NCBI GenBank assembly: GCA_023416745.1
Contig: JAEZHF010000053.1
Coordinates: forward strand, 1-13,620
Length of the DNA stretch: 13,620 bases
Direction of reading: 5' to 3'
Source: Bacillota bacterium
Lineage (GTDB): Bacteria; Bacillota; Clostridia; Christensenellales; SZUA-584
Made by a program: the position numbers and the translations under genes. The notes beneath the pieces were generated by a model. It saw nothing but the letters and a program-made list of their open reading frames with translations. It was not told the origin of the DNA and ran no database searches. The first letter of the stretch is position 1, and each line of letters starts with the position of its first letter. Shown here piece after piece: positions 1 through 6,649 of the stretch.

Positions 1-33
1 CATGCCCAGCCGTTTCCGCTAATATGCACCCAA

Positions 34-65
34 GGGCGGATAGCCGTCATCCGGCATATCCGCCC
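34..65. other. Strong hairpin beyond the 3' end of btuD
   Basis: A 9-bp stem (GGGCGGATA with TATCCGCCC) continues into a second 4-bp stem (GCCG/CGGC) with one bulged base and a TCATC loop. It lies about 150 bases past the btuD stop and has no T-tract on either side, so it is not a classic intrinsic terminator. It could still mark the 3' end of the btu transcript by protecting it from exonucleases. Positions 1-214 contain no credible gene on either strand; short open stretches lack starts and ribosome binding sites. Confidence 0.5.
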
Positions 66-214
66 CAATAATAATCTGCTCTTTCTTATACCTTTTCGAG
101 TTTACACAAAATCAGGGATATACCCGATATTCACAATGCTCTTTAACCTCTAACACACCTTATACTATTCGGATTATTACTTCCGCCATCTTTCACGGAA
201 ACCTTTCAAAACTC

Positions 215-991
215 TCATCCCATCACAGGTAGTATAAACGTCTGTCCGCCTTCGGACAACACGTGTATCTTCGTGCCGTACACCGTCTCCAGTGTGTCAC
301 GCGTCAGCACATCCGCCGGCTCGCCTTCGGCAAACGGCGCTCCGTCCTTCATCAGCACGATCTGGTCGCAGTAGGACAGTGCGAGGTTCATGTCATGCAG
401 CACGCACACAACGGATATACCGCGCTCCGCGGCCAGCCGCTTTACCGTGCCCATGATGTGCACCTGATGCCGGATATCGAGTCCTGTCACCGGCTCGTCC
501 AGCAGCATGATGTCCGCCTGCTGGGTGAGTGCGCGCGCCAGTATCATCATCTGCCACTCGCCGCCCGACAGCTCCGTCACCAGCCGGTCTTTAAGATGCG
601 CGATGCCTGCTTCCTCCAGCGCCTTTGCCGCCATCGCGTAGTCCTCTTTGGTCTCGCTGCGCCAGCGGCTCATGTGCGGGTTGCGCCCCGTCAGCACGAT
701 GTCGCCCACGGTAAACTCGTATTCCAGCGCCGAATGCTGCTGCACCAGCGCCATGCGCCGCGCCGTCTCGCGCGCCGACAGCTTTTTAACATCCTGTCCA
801 CCGATGAGAACGCTGCCACCGTCCGGCTTGATGTAGCCCGAGATGCACTTTAAGAGCGTGGTCTTGCCCGAGCCGTTGGGTCCGATAATGCCGCAGAACC
901 GTCCCGCAGGGATATCGAAGCTCACGTCCTGCAGCGCGTACCGCGGCGGCGCGTATGAATATGTCACGCTGCGGACGGAAATATCGCTCAT
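215..991 (-). CDS. btuD: Vitamin B12 (corrinoid) ABC transporter, ATP-binding protein BtuD
   Basis: Cytoplasmic ATPase of a BtuCDF-type importer, 258 residues, normal for the FecE/BtuD family. Visible motifs are Walker A GPNGSGKTT (about residues 37-45), a Q-loop glutamine around 84-85, the signature LSGGE (141-145), Walker B IMLLDEP ending at D165-E166, the D-loop GLD (170-172) and an H-loop histidine in VCVLHD. The ATG at 991 overlaps the permease stop by four bases (ATGA), so translation is coupled. The same frame stays open upstream to 1765, but that part lies over the permease gene and is not family-like. The B12 assignment comes from the cobalamin riboswitch at the head of the operon; the ATPase alone would also fit a siderophore importer. 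Confidence 0.9.
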   Translation of the reverse strand: MSDISVRSVTYSYAPPRYALQDVSFDIPAGRFCGIIGPNGSGKTTLLKCISGYIKPDGGSVLIGGQDVKKLSARETARRMALVQQHSALEYEFTVGDIVLTGRNPHMSRWRSETKEDYAMAAKALEEAGIAHLKDRLVTELSGGEWQMMILARALTQQADIMLLDEPVTGLDIRHQVHIMGTVKRLAAERGISVVCVLHDMNLALSYCDQIVLMKDGAPFAEGEPADVLTRDTLETVYGTKIHVLSEGGQTFILPVMG

Positions 992-2001
992 TTCTGCACC
1001 CGCCTTCCCCGACGCAGCAGAAACAGGAAGAAAGGCACGCCGATAATCGCGGTGATCACGCCGACAGGTATCTCCTGATTGGACAGCACCAGCCGCGACA
1101 GCGTATCCGCAATCAGCAGGAATATGCCGCCGCCGAAGAACGATACCGGCAGCAGCGCGCGGTGATCCGGCCCCAGCATCAGCCGCAGTATGTGCGGTAC
1201 GATGAGACCCACGAAGCCGACAATGCCGCACACCGATACCGCTGCGGACGCCGCCACCGTGGTCAGCACGATCAACCTGCGCCGCACACGGCCCGCATCC
1301 ACGCCCAGATGCCGTGCAGCCTCGTCGCCCTGCAGCATGATGTTGAGGTCGCGTGCGTGGAGCATGCAAAGCACGGCGGCAATCAGCATGGCGGGTACGG
1401 CAATGGCCACCTTGTCCCACGACGCGGACGAGAAGCTGCCCATCGTCCACATCACAATATGTTCCATCTTGTCGCGGAACAGTATCATGAAGCAGTACAC
1501 CATTGCGGTGCTGAGCGTGCTTATCGCAATACCGGACAGCAGCAGCGAAAACGTGGATACCTTCCCGTGCGTCGCCGCTAGGCGATAAACCGCCGTCACG
1601 GCGAGCAGCGCGCCCAGAAAAGCGAACAGGCTCACCGCACCGAAACCCAGAAACGCCAGCGACGCGGAAAACGCCAGCGCGACCGTAGCTCCGAAAGCCG
1701 CGCCCGCGCTGACGCCGATTACATAGGAATCCGCCATTGGGTTTTTGAACATGCCCTGCAAGCACGCGCCCGCAATGGCCAGCGAGCCGCCCGACGCGAA
1801 CGCCAGTATCGCACGCGGCAGCCGGATGCTGAAGAAAATGATCTGCGTGCTCTCCTTGGCTGTTCCGCCGATCACATTTAGCAGATCGCTGAGGCTCACG
1901 CCCGAGCTGCCGAACAGGAACGCCGAAGCAAAGGCGGCAACACCCAGCGGCAGCAGCACCGAGATTGTGATATTCAGTTTGCGCGCGCGCGTTTTATCCA
2001 T
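988..2001 (-). CDS. btuC: Vitamin B12 ABC transporter, permease protein BtuC (FecCD family)
   Basis: Integral membrane subunit of the corrinoid importer, 337 residues, the usual length for the FecCD/BtuC family, which has about ten membrane helices per subunit. Family hallmarks are the N-terminal stretch with IRLPRAILAFASGGSLAIAG, the following GMFKNPMADSYVIGVSAGAA, and near the C-terminus CGIVGFVGLIVPHILRLMLG with GPDHR, the region that contacts the ATPase. The start ATG overlaps the btuF stop as TAATG, and its own stop overlaps the btuD start as ATGA, so the three genes form a tight translationally coupled operon. High GC (about 60%) is shared with btuD and btuF. Confidence 0.92.
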   Translation of the reverse strand: MDKTRARKLNITISVLLPLGVAAFASAFLFGSSGVSLSDLLNVIGGTAKESTQIIFFSIRLPRAILAFASGGSLAIAGACLQGMFKNPMADSYVIGVSAGAAFGATVALAFSASLAFLGFGAVSLFAFLGALLAVTAVYRLAATHGKVSTFSLLLSGIAISTLSTAMVYCFMILFRDKMEHIVMWTMGSFSSASWDKVAIAVPAMLIAAVLCMLHARDLNIMLQGDEAARHLGVDAGRVRRRLIVLTTVAASAAVSVCGIVGFVGLIVPHILRLMLGPDHRALLPVSFFGGGIFLLIADTLSRLVLSNQEIPVGVITAIIGVPFFLFLLRRGRRVQK

Positions 2002-2951
2002 TACTTCTCCGCCAGATACTGCTCAATGTCGGCCTGAATCGCCTGCAGCGCCTCGCCGACACGCGGGCCGGGCCGCTCGCTGATATCCGGGTTGATGAAA
2101 TAGTAGTGCTTATCCTTGACTGCGGTCAGGTCGGCATAGCCCACCGCCGCGACGAGATCAGTCTCCATCACCCAGTTCGACACGATGAGTATGTCCGGGT
2201 CGTCCGTCACCAGCTGCTCCACCGGATACTCCAGCCACTCCTTATCGGTGCCCGCCGTCACGCAGACGCCGCCCGCCATCTCGATCATGGTGTTGATGAA
2301 GCTGCCTTTGCCAGACGTCCAGTTGCCGTATTCGCCGATGCCCATCACGTAGTACACGGACGGCTTCTCGGAGAGAGTAGCTGCTTTTTCTTTCACGGCG
2401 GTTTCCACCTGTGCGATCTGCTCAATCAGCGCCGCCGCTTCGGCCTCCTTGCCCACCGTCTTGCCGATCAGCGTGATGCTGTTGGCGATGTCGTTATAAT
2501 ATGTGGCTTCGCTGGCCACCACGCCCACGCCCGCTTCCTTCAGCTTCGCGATATCCTCATTCTGCAGGCCGTTGCCGGCAAACACCACTGTGGGCTCCAG
2601 CGATATCACCTTCTCAACGTCGAAGCCGTTAAAGTCGCCCACCACCTCAATGTTTGCCGTCTCGGGCGGATAAGTGGAGCTGACGTCGATGCCGACGATT
2701 TTATCTCCCAGCCCCAGCGCGAACAGTATCTCCGTCGCACTCGGCGCGGTGGAGATAATGCGCATATCCGCGGTATCCACGGCTTCCACCTCACTGCCCA
2801 TCGCGTCGGTATTTTCTTCCATTAAATCTTTGGGGACCGGCGTGGCTGCGGGGGCCTGCGTCGGCGCTTCCTCGTTCGCTTTGGGCGCACAGCCAATAAG
2901 CATAGCAGCCGCCAGCATTACGGCTAACACGATCAAAAACAGTTTTTTCAT
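2001..2951 (-). CDS. btuF: Vitamin B12 ABC transporter, substrate-binding lipoprotein BtuF
   Basis: Extracellular corrinoid-binding lipoprotein that delivers substrate to BtuC. The sequence starts MKKLFLIVLAVMLAAAMLIG followed by the lipobox cysteine, a lipoprotein signal peptide cleaved before Cys. A low-complexity A/P/E/T linker follows, then a PF01497-type binding domain opening with RIISTAPSATEILFALG and containing VGDFNGFDVEKVISLEPTVV, typical of BtuF/FhuD-like class III binding proteins. An in-frame ATG five codons upstream (2966) was not chosen because GGAGG sits inside those codons, eight bases before the ATG at 2951. First gene of the operon, directly under riboswitch control. A siderophore or heme ligand is possible for the fold, but the riboswitch argues for cobalamin or a related corrinoid. 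Confidence 0.9.
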   Translation of the reverse strand: MKKLFLIVLAVMLAAAMLIGCAPKANEEAPTQAPAATPVPKDLMEENTDAMGSEVEAVDTADMRIISTAPSATEILFALGLGDKIVGIDVSSTYPPETANIEVVGDFNGFDVEKVISLEPTVVFAGNGLQNEDIAKLKEAGVGVVASEATYYNDIANSITLIGKTVGKEAEAAALIEQIAQVETAVKEKAATLSEKPSVYYVMGIGEYGNWTSGKGSFINTMIEMAGGVCVTAGTDKEWLEYPVEQLVTDDPDILIVSNWVMETDLVAAVGYADLTAVKDKHYYFINPDISERPGPRVGEALQAIQADIEQYLAEK

Positions 2952-3013
2952 ACTCTCTTCCTCCATGGATTAATATGTCCCACGAAGAGAAAACAACAGG
3001 ATGTTTCTCCATC

Positions 3014-3047
3014 AAAAAAGCCCTGGGGCGTTGGATGCTCAAGGGCT
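3014..3047 (-). terminator. Intrinsic terminator of the cobalamin riboswitch
   Basis: On the minus strand AGCCCT pairs with AGGGCT across a 17-base loop region, followed directly by six T residues. It lies between the aptamer and the btuF ribosome binding site, the position expected of a riboswitch expression platform that stops transcription when cobalamin is bound. The competing antiterminator pairing was not resolved. Confidence 0.75.
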
Positions 3048-3101
3048 ATACCGCTTGTTACGCGGCCGTCTGCATCTTCCCTCCGAAGAATTCGCGACAA
3101 A

Positions 3102-3257
3102 ACATTCAGGCAGGTTTACCGGCTCGGCTTCATTCCTTCAAGACGCCTTCCCAAGTTTCCTCAGTGGCACTTGTGTCTTATCGGTCTGCCATACGGTAGC
3201 GGGGGCTGCAACGGCATTGCACCGTTTTCCCTATTATCCTTATCGGTACCAGAATGT
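3102..3257 (-). ncRNA. Cobalamin (B12) riboswitch aptamer
   Basis: Read on the minus strand, the element opens with ACATTC and closes with GAATGT, which pair as P1. Between them are the conserved blocks in the expected order: ATAATAGGGAA, a GGTGCAATGCC hairpin region, the TGCCACTG core, GGGAAGGCG, GAAGCCGAGCC, and the terminal AAACCTGCC (B12 box region). These match the well-known btuB/cob leader consensus. It sits about 150 bases upstream of btuF and is followed by an intrinsic terminator, so excess adenosylcobalamin or a related corrinoid should shut off the importer. Confidence 0.93.
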
Positions 3258-3278
3258 CGGGCTTATTTACTTGCCCTA

Positions 3279-3308
3279 AGCATATCATAAGGGCGTTCAA
3301 GCGGTCAA
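3279..3308 (-). promoter_or_regulatory. Promoter of the btuFCD operon
   Basis: On the minus strand a -35-like TTGACC is followed after 18 bases by TATGCT (-10-like), placing the start point just upstream of the riboswitch P1 stem. The -35 is good and the -10 weak; no better pair is visible close by. Confidence 0.5.
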
Positions 3309-3413
3309 CAGCCCAGTACAAGTGTGTAAGATAGTCACATCAATCATCACATTTTCTTATTGCGTGAAAAACAAATAACAAAAATTTGGTGTCATTTATG
3401 ATAAATTTATAGG

Positions 3414-3442
3414 TTGACAGCCGTAAGTTTAAATATTAAAAT
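3414..3442 (+). promoter_or_regulatory. Promoter of tRNA-Ala
   Basis: Perfect -35 TTGACA, 17-base spacer, then TAAAAT as -10, ending 20 bases before the mature tRNA 5' end. A strong housekeeping-type promoter dedicated to this single tRNA. Confidence 0.85.
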
Positions 3443-3462
3443 GTTTAATGCCGCATTCAAAT

Positions 3463-3539
3463 GGGGGATTAGCTCAGTTGGCTAGAGTGCCTGACTGGCA
3501 GTCAGGAGGTCATGGGTTCGAATCCCATATTCTCCACCA
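3463..3539 (+). tRNA. tRNA-Ala (anticodon GGC)
   Basis: A 77-base cloverleaf with encoded CCA. The acceptor GGGGGAT pairs with ATTCTCC and includes the G3-U70 wobble pair that identifies alanine tRNAs. The anticodon stem CCTGA/TCAGG encloses the loop CTGGCAG, giving anticodon GGC (reads GCC). The T-arm contains GGTTCGAATCC. It stands alone with its own promoter and terminator. Confidence 0.95.
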
Positions 3540-3544
3540 AAGCA

Positions 3545-3583
3545 AAAAGCGTTGAAACAATGGGCTTCGACGCTTTTGTTTTA
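3545..3583 (+). terminator. Terminator of tRNA-Ala
   Basis: AAAAGCGTTGAA pairs with TTCGACGCTTTT (one mismatch) around a nine-base loop, followed by GTTTTATT. It lies six bases after the tRNA CCA end. Confidence 0.8.
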
Positions 3584-3614
3584 TTCTTGGATATCACATT
3601 TGGAGAAAAGCACA

Positions 3615-3701
3615 CTACTTGGTAAAAATCTCTTCAAATAATTTACAGGGGAGGGCACGAAGTCTATCAATGATAGCTAAAACAATAATACCAATTCTCA
3701 T
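3615..3701 (-). CDS. Small ORF, 28 residues, overlapping the DUF4386-like gene
   Basis: Unrecognised peptide that opens MRIGIIVLAIIDRLRALPCK and ends LFEEIFTK. Its ATG overlaps the stop of the upstream membrane-protein gene by one base (TGATG), and GGGAGG lies five to six bases before it, so it has the marks of a translationally coupled small gene. The N-terminal half is hydrophobic and the remainder amphipathic with one cysteine. It is too short for family recognition and could instead be the decayed start of a longer lost gene. No terminator is visible immediately downstream on the minus strand, apart from the tRNA-Ala hairpin at 3545-3577, which reads as a stem on both strands. Confidence 0.45.
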   Translation of the reverse strand: MRIGIIVLAIIDRLRALPCKLFEEIFTK

Positions 3702-4393
3702 CACAGCCTCCCTATTAAGTCATTATTCTTAAGTTGTTTCCTGAAGTGAGCCATTAAAAGTGCAACAAAGACCACCCATGGAATCAGGGATAGCAAAGAA
3801 AATATCATTCCCAACATACCGGCTGATGAGGGTATAATCATGAAAAACCCGGAAGCCAATCCCCACATACCAACGGATTTTTTAAACTGGGGACTTTTGA
3901 TCAATGCCCAGGCAAACATCAGCAAGCACACGGTGCTGAGCACGTAGTATGCGTTGAAGGTAGTACCCGAATAACCAGCCATTAAAGCCTCTCCCGCTGC
4001 CAGATATATGGCTTGTTGCTCTGGCTGCACAAGAAAATACTGCTTGCTTAAGTTCATCATTTCAAAAGCGGGATTGGATGGGTAATAGCAGGCAACTCCG
4101 ATCAGACCCAGTAACAACGCCAGCAGTATGACCGAGGGCCTCTCTCGATATAAGATAACAGAGAGAGCTAAATAGATTACAACGATAATGATGTTATTAA
4201 ACAGATAAAGAAAATCCAGACTTATCAACCCTAAAAACGGATTTCGTTGAAAGAGTTCAAACAGACCCGTAACGGTAGCCGGCGGCGGTGCGATAATATA
4301 TACGACAATCTGTATCGGTATCAGAATGAGCATCGCCAAAGCCAAATACCAGGCAATACGAAGAAGTGGCCGGAAGTTAAAACCTTGATTCAT
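3701..4393 (-). CDS. Multi-pass membrane protein, DUF4386-like
   Basis: A 230-residue hydrophobic protein with about six to seven membrane segments, among them residues around 10-35, a long segment near 50-80 with LYLFNNIIIVVIYLAL, one at LLALLLGLIGVACYY, and a pair at the C-terminus ending in a basic HFRKQLKNN tail. The pattern of YPSNPAFEMMNLS and the loop AAGEALMAGYSGT resembles DUF4386 proteins, a family of unknown function often found beside TetR regulators; this assignment is from memory of the pattern and is moderate. The ATG at 4393 is preceded by GAGGTG with six bases spacing; a GTG three codons upstream overlaps that site and was rejected. It lies 14 bases behind the TetR gene in the same operon, so it is a plausible target of that repressor. 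Confidence 0.75.
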   Translation of the reverse strand: MNQGFNFRPLLRIAWYLALAMLILIPIQIVVYIIAPPPATVTGLFELFQRNPFLGLISLDFLYLFNNIIIVVIYLALSVILYRERPSVILLALLLGLIGVACYYPSNPAFEMMNLSKQYFLVQPEQQAIYLAAGEALMAGYSGTTFNAYYVLSTVCLLMFAWALIKSPQFKKSVGMWGLASGFFMIIPSSAGMLGMIFSLLSLIPWVVFVALLMAHFRKQLKNNDLIGRL

Positions 4394-4407
4394 AAGAAAC
4401 ACCTCGC

Positions 4408-5001
4408 TTAATTATTTCCCTTATTTATTTTGAATAAGTAATTCACAAGTTTTGTAAGTTCATCTTTAATGCCTTCTCTTTGCAAGCCATTGGATGAGAA
4501 ACTTAGCATGATCATTCCCTGCAGGGCATAAATGATCGTCTTGGCGACGATTTCAACATCTTCGGCCTGAATAACACCTTCCCGGATCAGTTTGTAAAAA
4601 GAAGCCTGCCATATACCGTAAAACCGTTGTTCGAGCTTCTGATAACTGTCATCCCCTTCCGGTTGAACAAATTGATAAAAGTAAAAAAACTTAAAGACGT
4701 TCGGGTGCTTTAAAAAATAGTCCACGTAGCTGTAAAAAGCGCCTAGAATGTCTTCCACCCAATTTTCTCGGGGAATTGATACATCGGTAAGCTCTGTAAT
4801 CATATCTTCAATCATATTAAGGCGTAATGCCCAGAGGAGCGAATTCAAGTCCTTAAAATAATAATAAAGGTTGGTATACGAATATCCCGTTTCCTCAGCC
4901 AAATATCGAACAGTGACGGCTTCATGCCCTTTACTGTGAACGATAGCTTTTGCAGCTTCCATGATCTCTTTTTGAGTACGTTCTCTTTTTGATATTTTCA
5001 T
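4408..5001 (-). CDS. TetR/AcrR family transcriptional regulator
   Basis: A 197-residue regulator with an N-terminal HTH: RTQKEIMEAAKAIVHSKGHE, then VTVRYLAEETGYSYTNLYYYFKD, the typical TetR helix-turn-helix ending in the LYYYF motif. The C-terminal two thirds is helical, ligand-binding and dimerising, with no recognisable ligand signature. The ATG at 5001 is preferred to the upstream ATG at 5013 because GAGGG lies just before it. First gene of a TetR-membrane protein-small ORF operon. A TTGACA promoter lies at 5045-5073 and repeated TTTAACTTAGTT motifs sit on its -10 and start region, consistent with autorepression. The HTH is similar in pattern to the second TetR at 11786-12388. Confidence 0.9.
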   Translation of the reverse strand: MKISKRERTQKEIMEAAKAIVHSKGHEAVTVRYLAEETGYSYTNLYYYFKDLNSLLWALRLNMIEDMITELTDVSIPRENWVEDILGAFYSYVDYFLKHPNVFKFFYFYQFVQPEGDDSYQKLEQRFYGIWQASFYKLIREGVIQAEDVEIVAKTIIYALQGMIMLSFSSNGLQREGIKDELTKLVNYLFKINKGNN

Positions 5002-5012
5002 TACAGCCCTCA

Positions 5013-5048
5013 TTTAACTTAGTTCTAATATTTTAACTTAGTTAAGTT
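5013..5048. promoter_or_regulatory. Candidate TetR operator: direct repeats plus palindrome
   Basis: TTTAACTTAGTT occurs twice (5013-5024 and 5032-5043), 19 bases apart. The second copy extends into the palindrome AACTTA-GT-TAAGTT (5035-5048). The sites overlap the -10 and transcription start of the TetR operon, where a bound repressor would block transcription. Assignment to this TetR is by position only. Confidence 0.6.
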
Positions 5049-5073
5049 TATTAGGATAAACTTCAAATGTCAA
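5045..5073 (-). promoter_or_regulatory. Promoter of the TetR-DUF4386 operon
   Basis: Minus strand: TTGACA, 17-base spacer, TAAACT. The TetR start codon is about 45 bases downstream. Confidence 0.75.
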
Positions 5074-5220
5074 GAAATTTTTAAAACAGGATCGCCTATT
5101 ATATCTATCTTGTCGTCATAAACAAAACCTTGAATCGCCATGATTCATGGCAGTCAGCAAAGGATAATAATTGCATTAAGATGTTTGGAGACCTTATGGA
5201 TACATTGAGTGGAAAATACC

Positions 5221-5249
5221 AAAGACCACGTCTTAACGACGTGGTCTTT
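5221..5249. terminator. Perfect hairpin, probable terminator of the aldo/keto reductase gene
   Basis: AAAGACCACGTC pairs perfectly with GACGTGGTCTTT around a five-base loop. It lies 35 bases past the stop of the minus-strand reductase. On that strand the stem ends in TCTTT and is followed by a short T-rich stretch (GGTATTTT), a weak but usable termination signal. Because it is a perfect palindrome it could also stop plus-strand transcription. Confidence 0.65.
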
Positions 5250-5283
5250 AGTTGGGAGATATTTGAGTATGGGAGCAATCTGT

Positions 5284-6204
5284 TTATGGAAGTATGTTCC
5301 CGGCCGCCAGATATATCTCGTACCACTCCTCGCGGGTGATCATAATGTCCGCGGCCTTGGCGCAATCCTTGAGGCGCTGAACGTTCATCGTTCCTGTCAC
5401 CGGCTGCATCCTGGCCGGATGGCGCAGCAGCCACGCGATCGCCATGGTGGTGTTGCTCACATTGTATTTGGCGGCTATCTCGTCGATCTTGGCGTTCAGC
5501 TCGGGGAATTTATCGTTATTCAGATATACGCCGTCAAAGAAGCCGTATTGGAACGGCGACCATGGCTGGATCGTAATGTCGTTCAAGCGGCAGAAATCCA
5601 GCACGCTGCCGTCGCGGTTCACAGCACGTTCGTCTTGCATGTTGACATGCAGTCCCTGGGAGATCATCGTTGCATTAGTGATGCTAAGCTGCAGCTGGTT
5701 GGCTACAAACGGATGCTTAACGAACTTCTTCAGCAGCTGAATCTGCATGGGGTTAAGGTTGGAGACGCCAAAATGGCGCACTTTGCCAGCTGCCTGCAGT
5801 ATATCAAATGCGCCGGCCACCTCCTCCGGTTCCATCAGGGCATCGGGACGGTGCAACAACAGCACATCAAGATAGTCCGTTTTCAGACGCTTCAGAATAC
5901 CGTCTACAGACGCCAGTATGTGTTTCTTGGAGAAATCAAATGCAATACCTTTTCGGATGCCGCATTTGGATTGAAGAATTACCTTCTCGCGAACTGTACC
6001 ATTCATCTGGATCGCTTCCGCGAACATTTCCTCGCATGTCCCATCTCCATATATGTCTGCATGATCAAAAAAAGTCGCACCTTCGTCCAGTGCCGTCTGT
6101 ACAAAATGTTCCGCTTCAGACTTATCCAGCCGGTTGATACGCATACAACCAACAGCAATCACCGGCACTACCAGTTCCGATTTTCCCAGCTTAATTGTTT
6201 TCAT
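5284..6204 (-). CDS. ydhF: Aldo/keto reductase, YdhF-like
   Basis: Cytosolic NAD(P)H-dependent oxidoreductase of 306 residues with the (beta/alpha)8 aldo/keto reductase fold; overall length and motifs resemble the E. coli YdhF group (about 298 residues). The catalytic tetrad is present: Asp47 and Tyr52 in FFDHADIYG, Lys80 in LQSKCG and His118 in LLLHRPD. Family motifs GKVRHFGVSNLNP and a C-terminal VTGTMNVQRL cofactor-binding segment are also seen. The natural substrate is unknown; such enzymes commonly detoxify aldehydes and ketones. The ATG is preceded by GGAGGGG. The gene is monocistronic, bounded by a hairpin at 5221-5249, and has an upstream promoter of MerR-activated type, suggesting induction by a reactive compound. 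A longer antisense frame across it is a shadow. Confidence 0.9.
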   Translation of the reverse strand: MKTIKLGKSELVVPVIAVGCMRINRLDKSEAEHFVQTALDEGATFFDHADIYGDGTCEEMFAEAIQMNGTVREKVILQSKCGIRKGIAFDFSKKHILASVDGILKRLKTDYLDVLLLHRPDALMEPEEVAGAFDILQAAGKVRHFGVSNLNPMQIQLLKKFVKHPFVANQLQLSITNATMISQGLHVNMQDERAVNRDGSVLDFCRLNDITIQPWSPFQYGFFDGVYLNNDKFPELNAKIDEIAAKYNVSNTTMAIAWLLRHPARMQPVTGTMNVQRLKDCAKAADIMITREEWYEIYLAAGNILP

Positions 6205-6281
6205 CGTTCCCCTCCGAAATGCTTATATTTAAACTAACGCTCTGCGCCCTTCACCTGTTCGTTACGGCTTCGTTGTTTAAT

Positions 6282-6312
6282 ATCATAAGCCTTAGCGCTA
6301 ACTCTAAGTCAA
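6282..6312 (-). promoter_or_regulatory. MerR-type promoter of the aldo/keto reductase
   Basis: Minus strand: TTGACT (-35) and TATGAT (-10) are separated by 19 bases rather than 17. Inside the spacer lies the inverted repeat CTTAGAG-TTAG-CGCTAAG (6291-6308), one mismatch between arms. A long spacer with a centred dyad is characteristic of promoters activated by DNA untwisting by MerR-family regulators; NmlR/AdhR-type members commonly control aldehyde-detoxifying oxidoreductases through CTTAGAG-like dyads. No full MerR gene is in the window. Confidence 0.7.
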
Positions 6313-6363
6313 TAGCTATTTTGAGGTGGTTTCTTCGAGAATATAAAACAGCAAAAAAAGTGG

Positions 6364-6392
6364 TTGAATAACGTTGTCCAATATATTATAAT
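6364..6392 (+). promoter_or_regulatory. Promoter of tRNA-Val
   Basis: TTGAAT, 17-base spacer, perfect TATAAT, ending 17 bases before the mature tRNA. Confidence 0.85.
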
Positions 6393-6409
6393 AATGCCTG
6401 CACTGACTA

Positions 6410-6486
6410 GGAGGTATGGCTCAGCCGGTTAGAGCGCTCGCTTCACATGCGAGAAGTCGCTGGTTCGAATCCAGCTATCTCCACCA
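6410..6486 (+). tRNA. tRNA-Val (anticodon CAC)
   Basis: A 77-base cloverleaf with encoded CCA. The acceptor GGAGGTA pairs with TATCTCC; the anticodon stem CTCGC/GCGAG encloses TTCACAT, giving anticodon CAC (reads GTG); the T-arm contains GGTTCGAATCC. Single-gene transcription unit with its own promoter and terminator. Confidence 0.95.
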
Positions 6487-6488
6487 TA

Positions 6489-6519
6489 AACCGCATATCA
6501 TTTGGATACGCGGTTTTTT
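6489..6519 (+). terminator. Terminator of tRNA-Val
   Basis: AACCGC and TATC pair with GATA and GCGGTT (one mismatch between the two stem parts), followed by a T run. It starts three bases after the CCA end. Confidence 0.85.
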
Positions 6520-6614
6520 GTTGTTGCCCCTTTGGCTGCTTATTATGAAATCCCATCTGCTTAAGTTTTCTTCATATGTGTTAATAATCATTTTTCTACA
6601 AATATATGCATAAG

Positions 6615-6643
6615 TTGACTTTATTTTTGCCATATTATATAAT
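6615..6643 (+). promoter_or_regulatory. Promoter of the repeat protein-VanW-PRC operon
   Basis: TTGACT, 17-base spacer, perfect TATAAT. The expected start point is near 6650, which leaves an untranslated leader of about 190 bases before the likely start codon at 6839. Confidence 0.8.
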
Positions 6644-6649
6644 TACAAA

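Noticed and set aside
992..1765. In-frame extension of the btuD reading frame to give a 516-residue protein
   Set aside because: The added N-terminal half lies across the btuC gene, has nonsense composition rich in Arg, Gly and Ala, and the ATGA junction with an ATP-binding domain of normal length fixes the start at 991.
2106..2825. Plus-strand 239-codon frame antisense to btuF
   Set aside because: Composition (His, Arg, Leu rich) and lack of start signals mark it as a shadow of a high-GC gene.
5105..5283. Possible transposase or gene remnant between the TetR promoter and the aldo/keto reductase
   Set aside because: A minus-strand frame is open across it, but I recognise no domain and the only clear structure is the perfect hairpin at 5221-5249.
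5209..6237. Plus-strand 342-codon frame antisense to the aldo/keto reductase
   Set aside because: Although longer than the reductase, it has no ribosome binding site and a His/Gln/Cys-rich composition with no family resemblance; the opposite strand carries an intact catalytic tetrad.
6546..6614. Short plus-strand ORF after tRNA-Val (opens MKSHLLKFSS)
   Set aside because: No ribosome binding site, lies in AT-rich DNA between a terminator and the next promoter.
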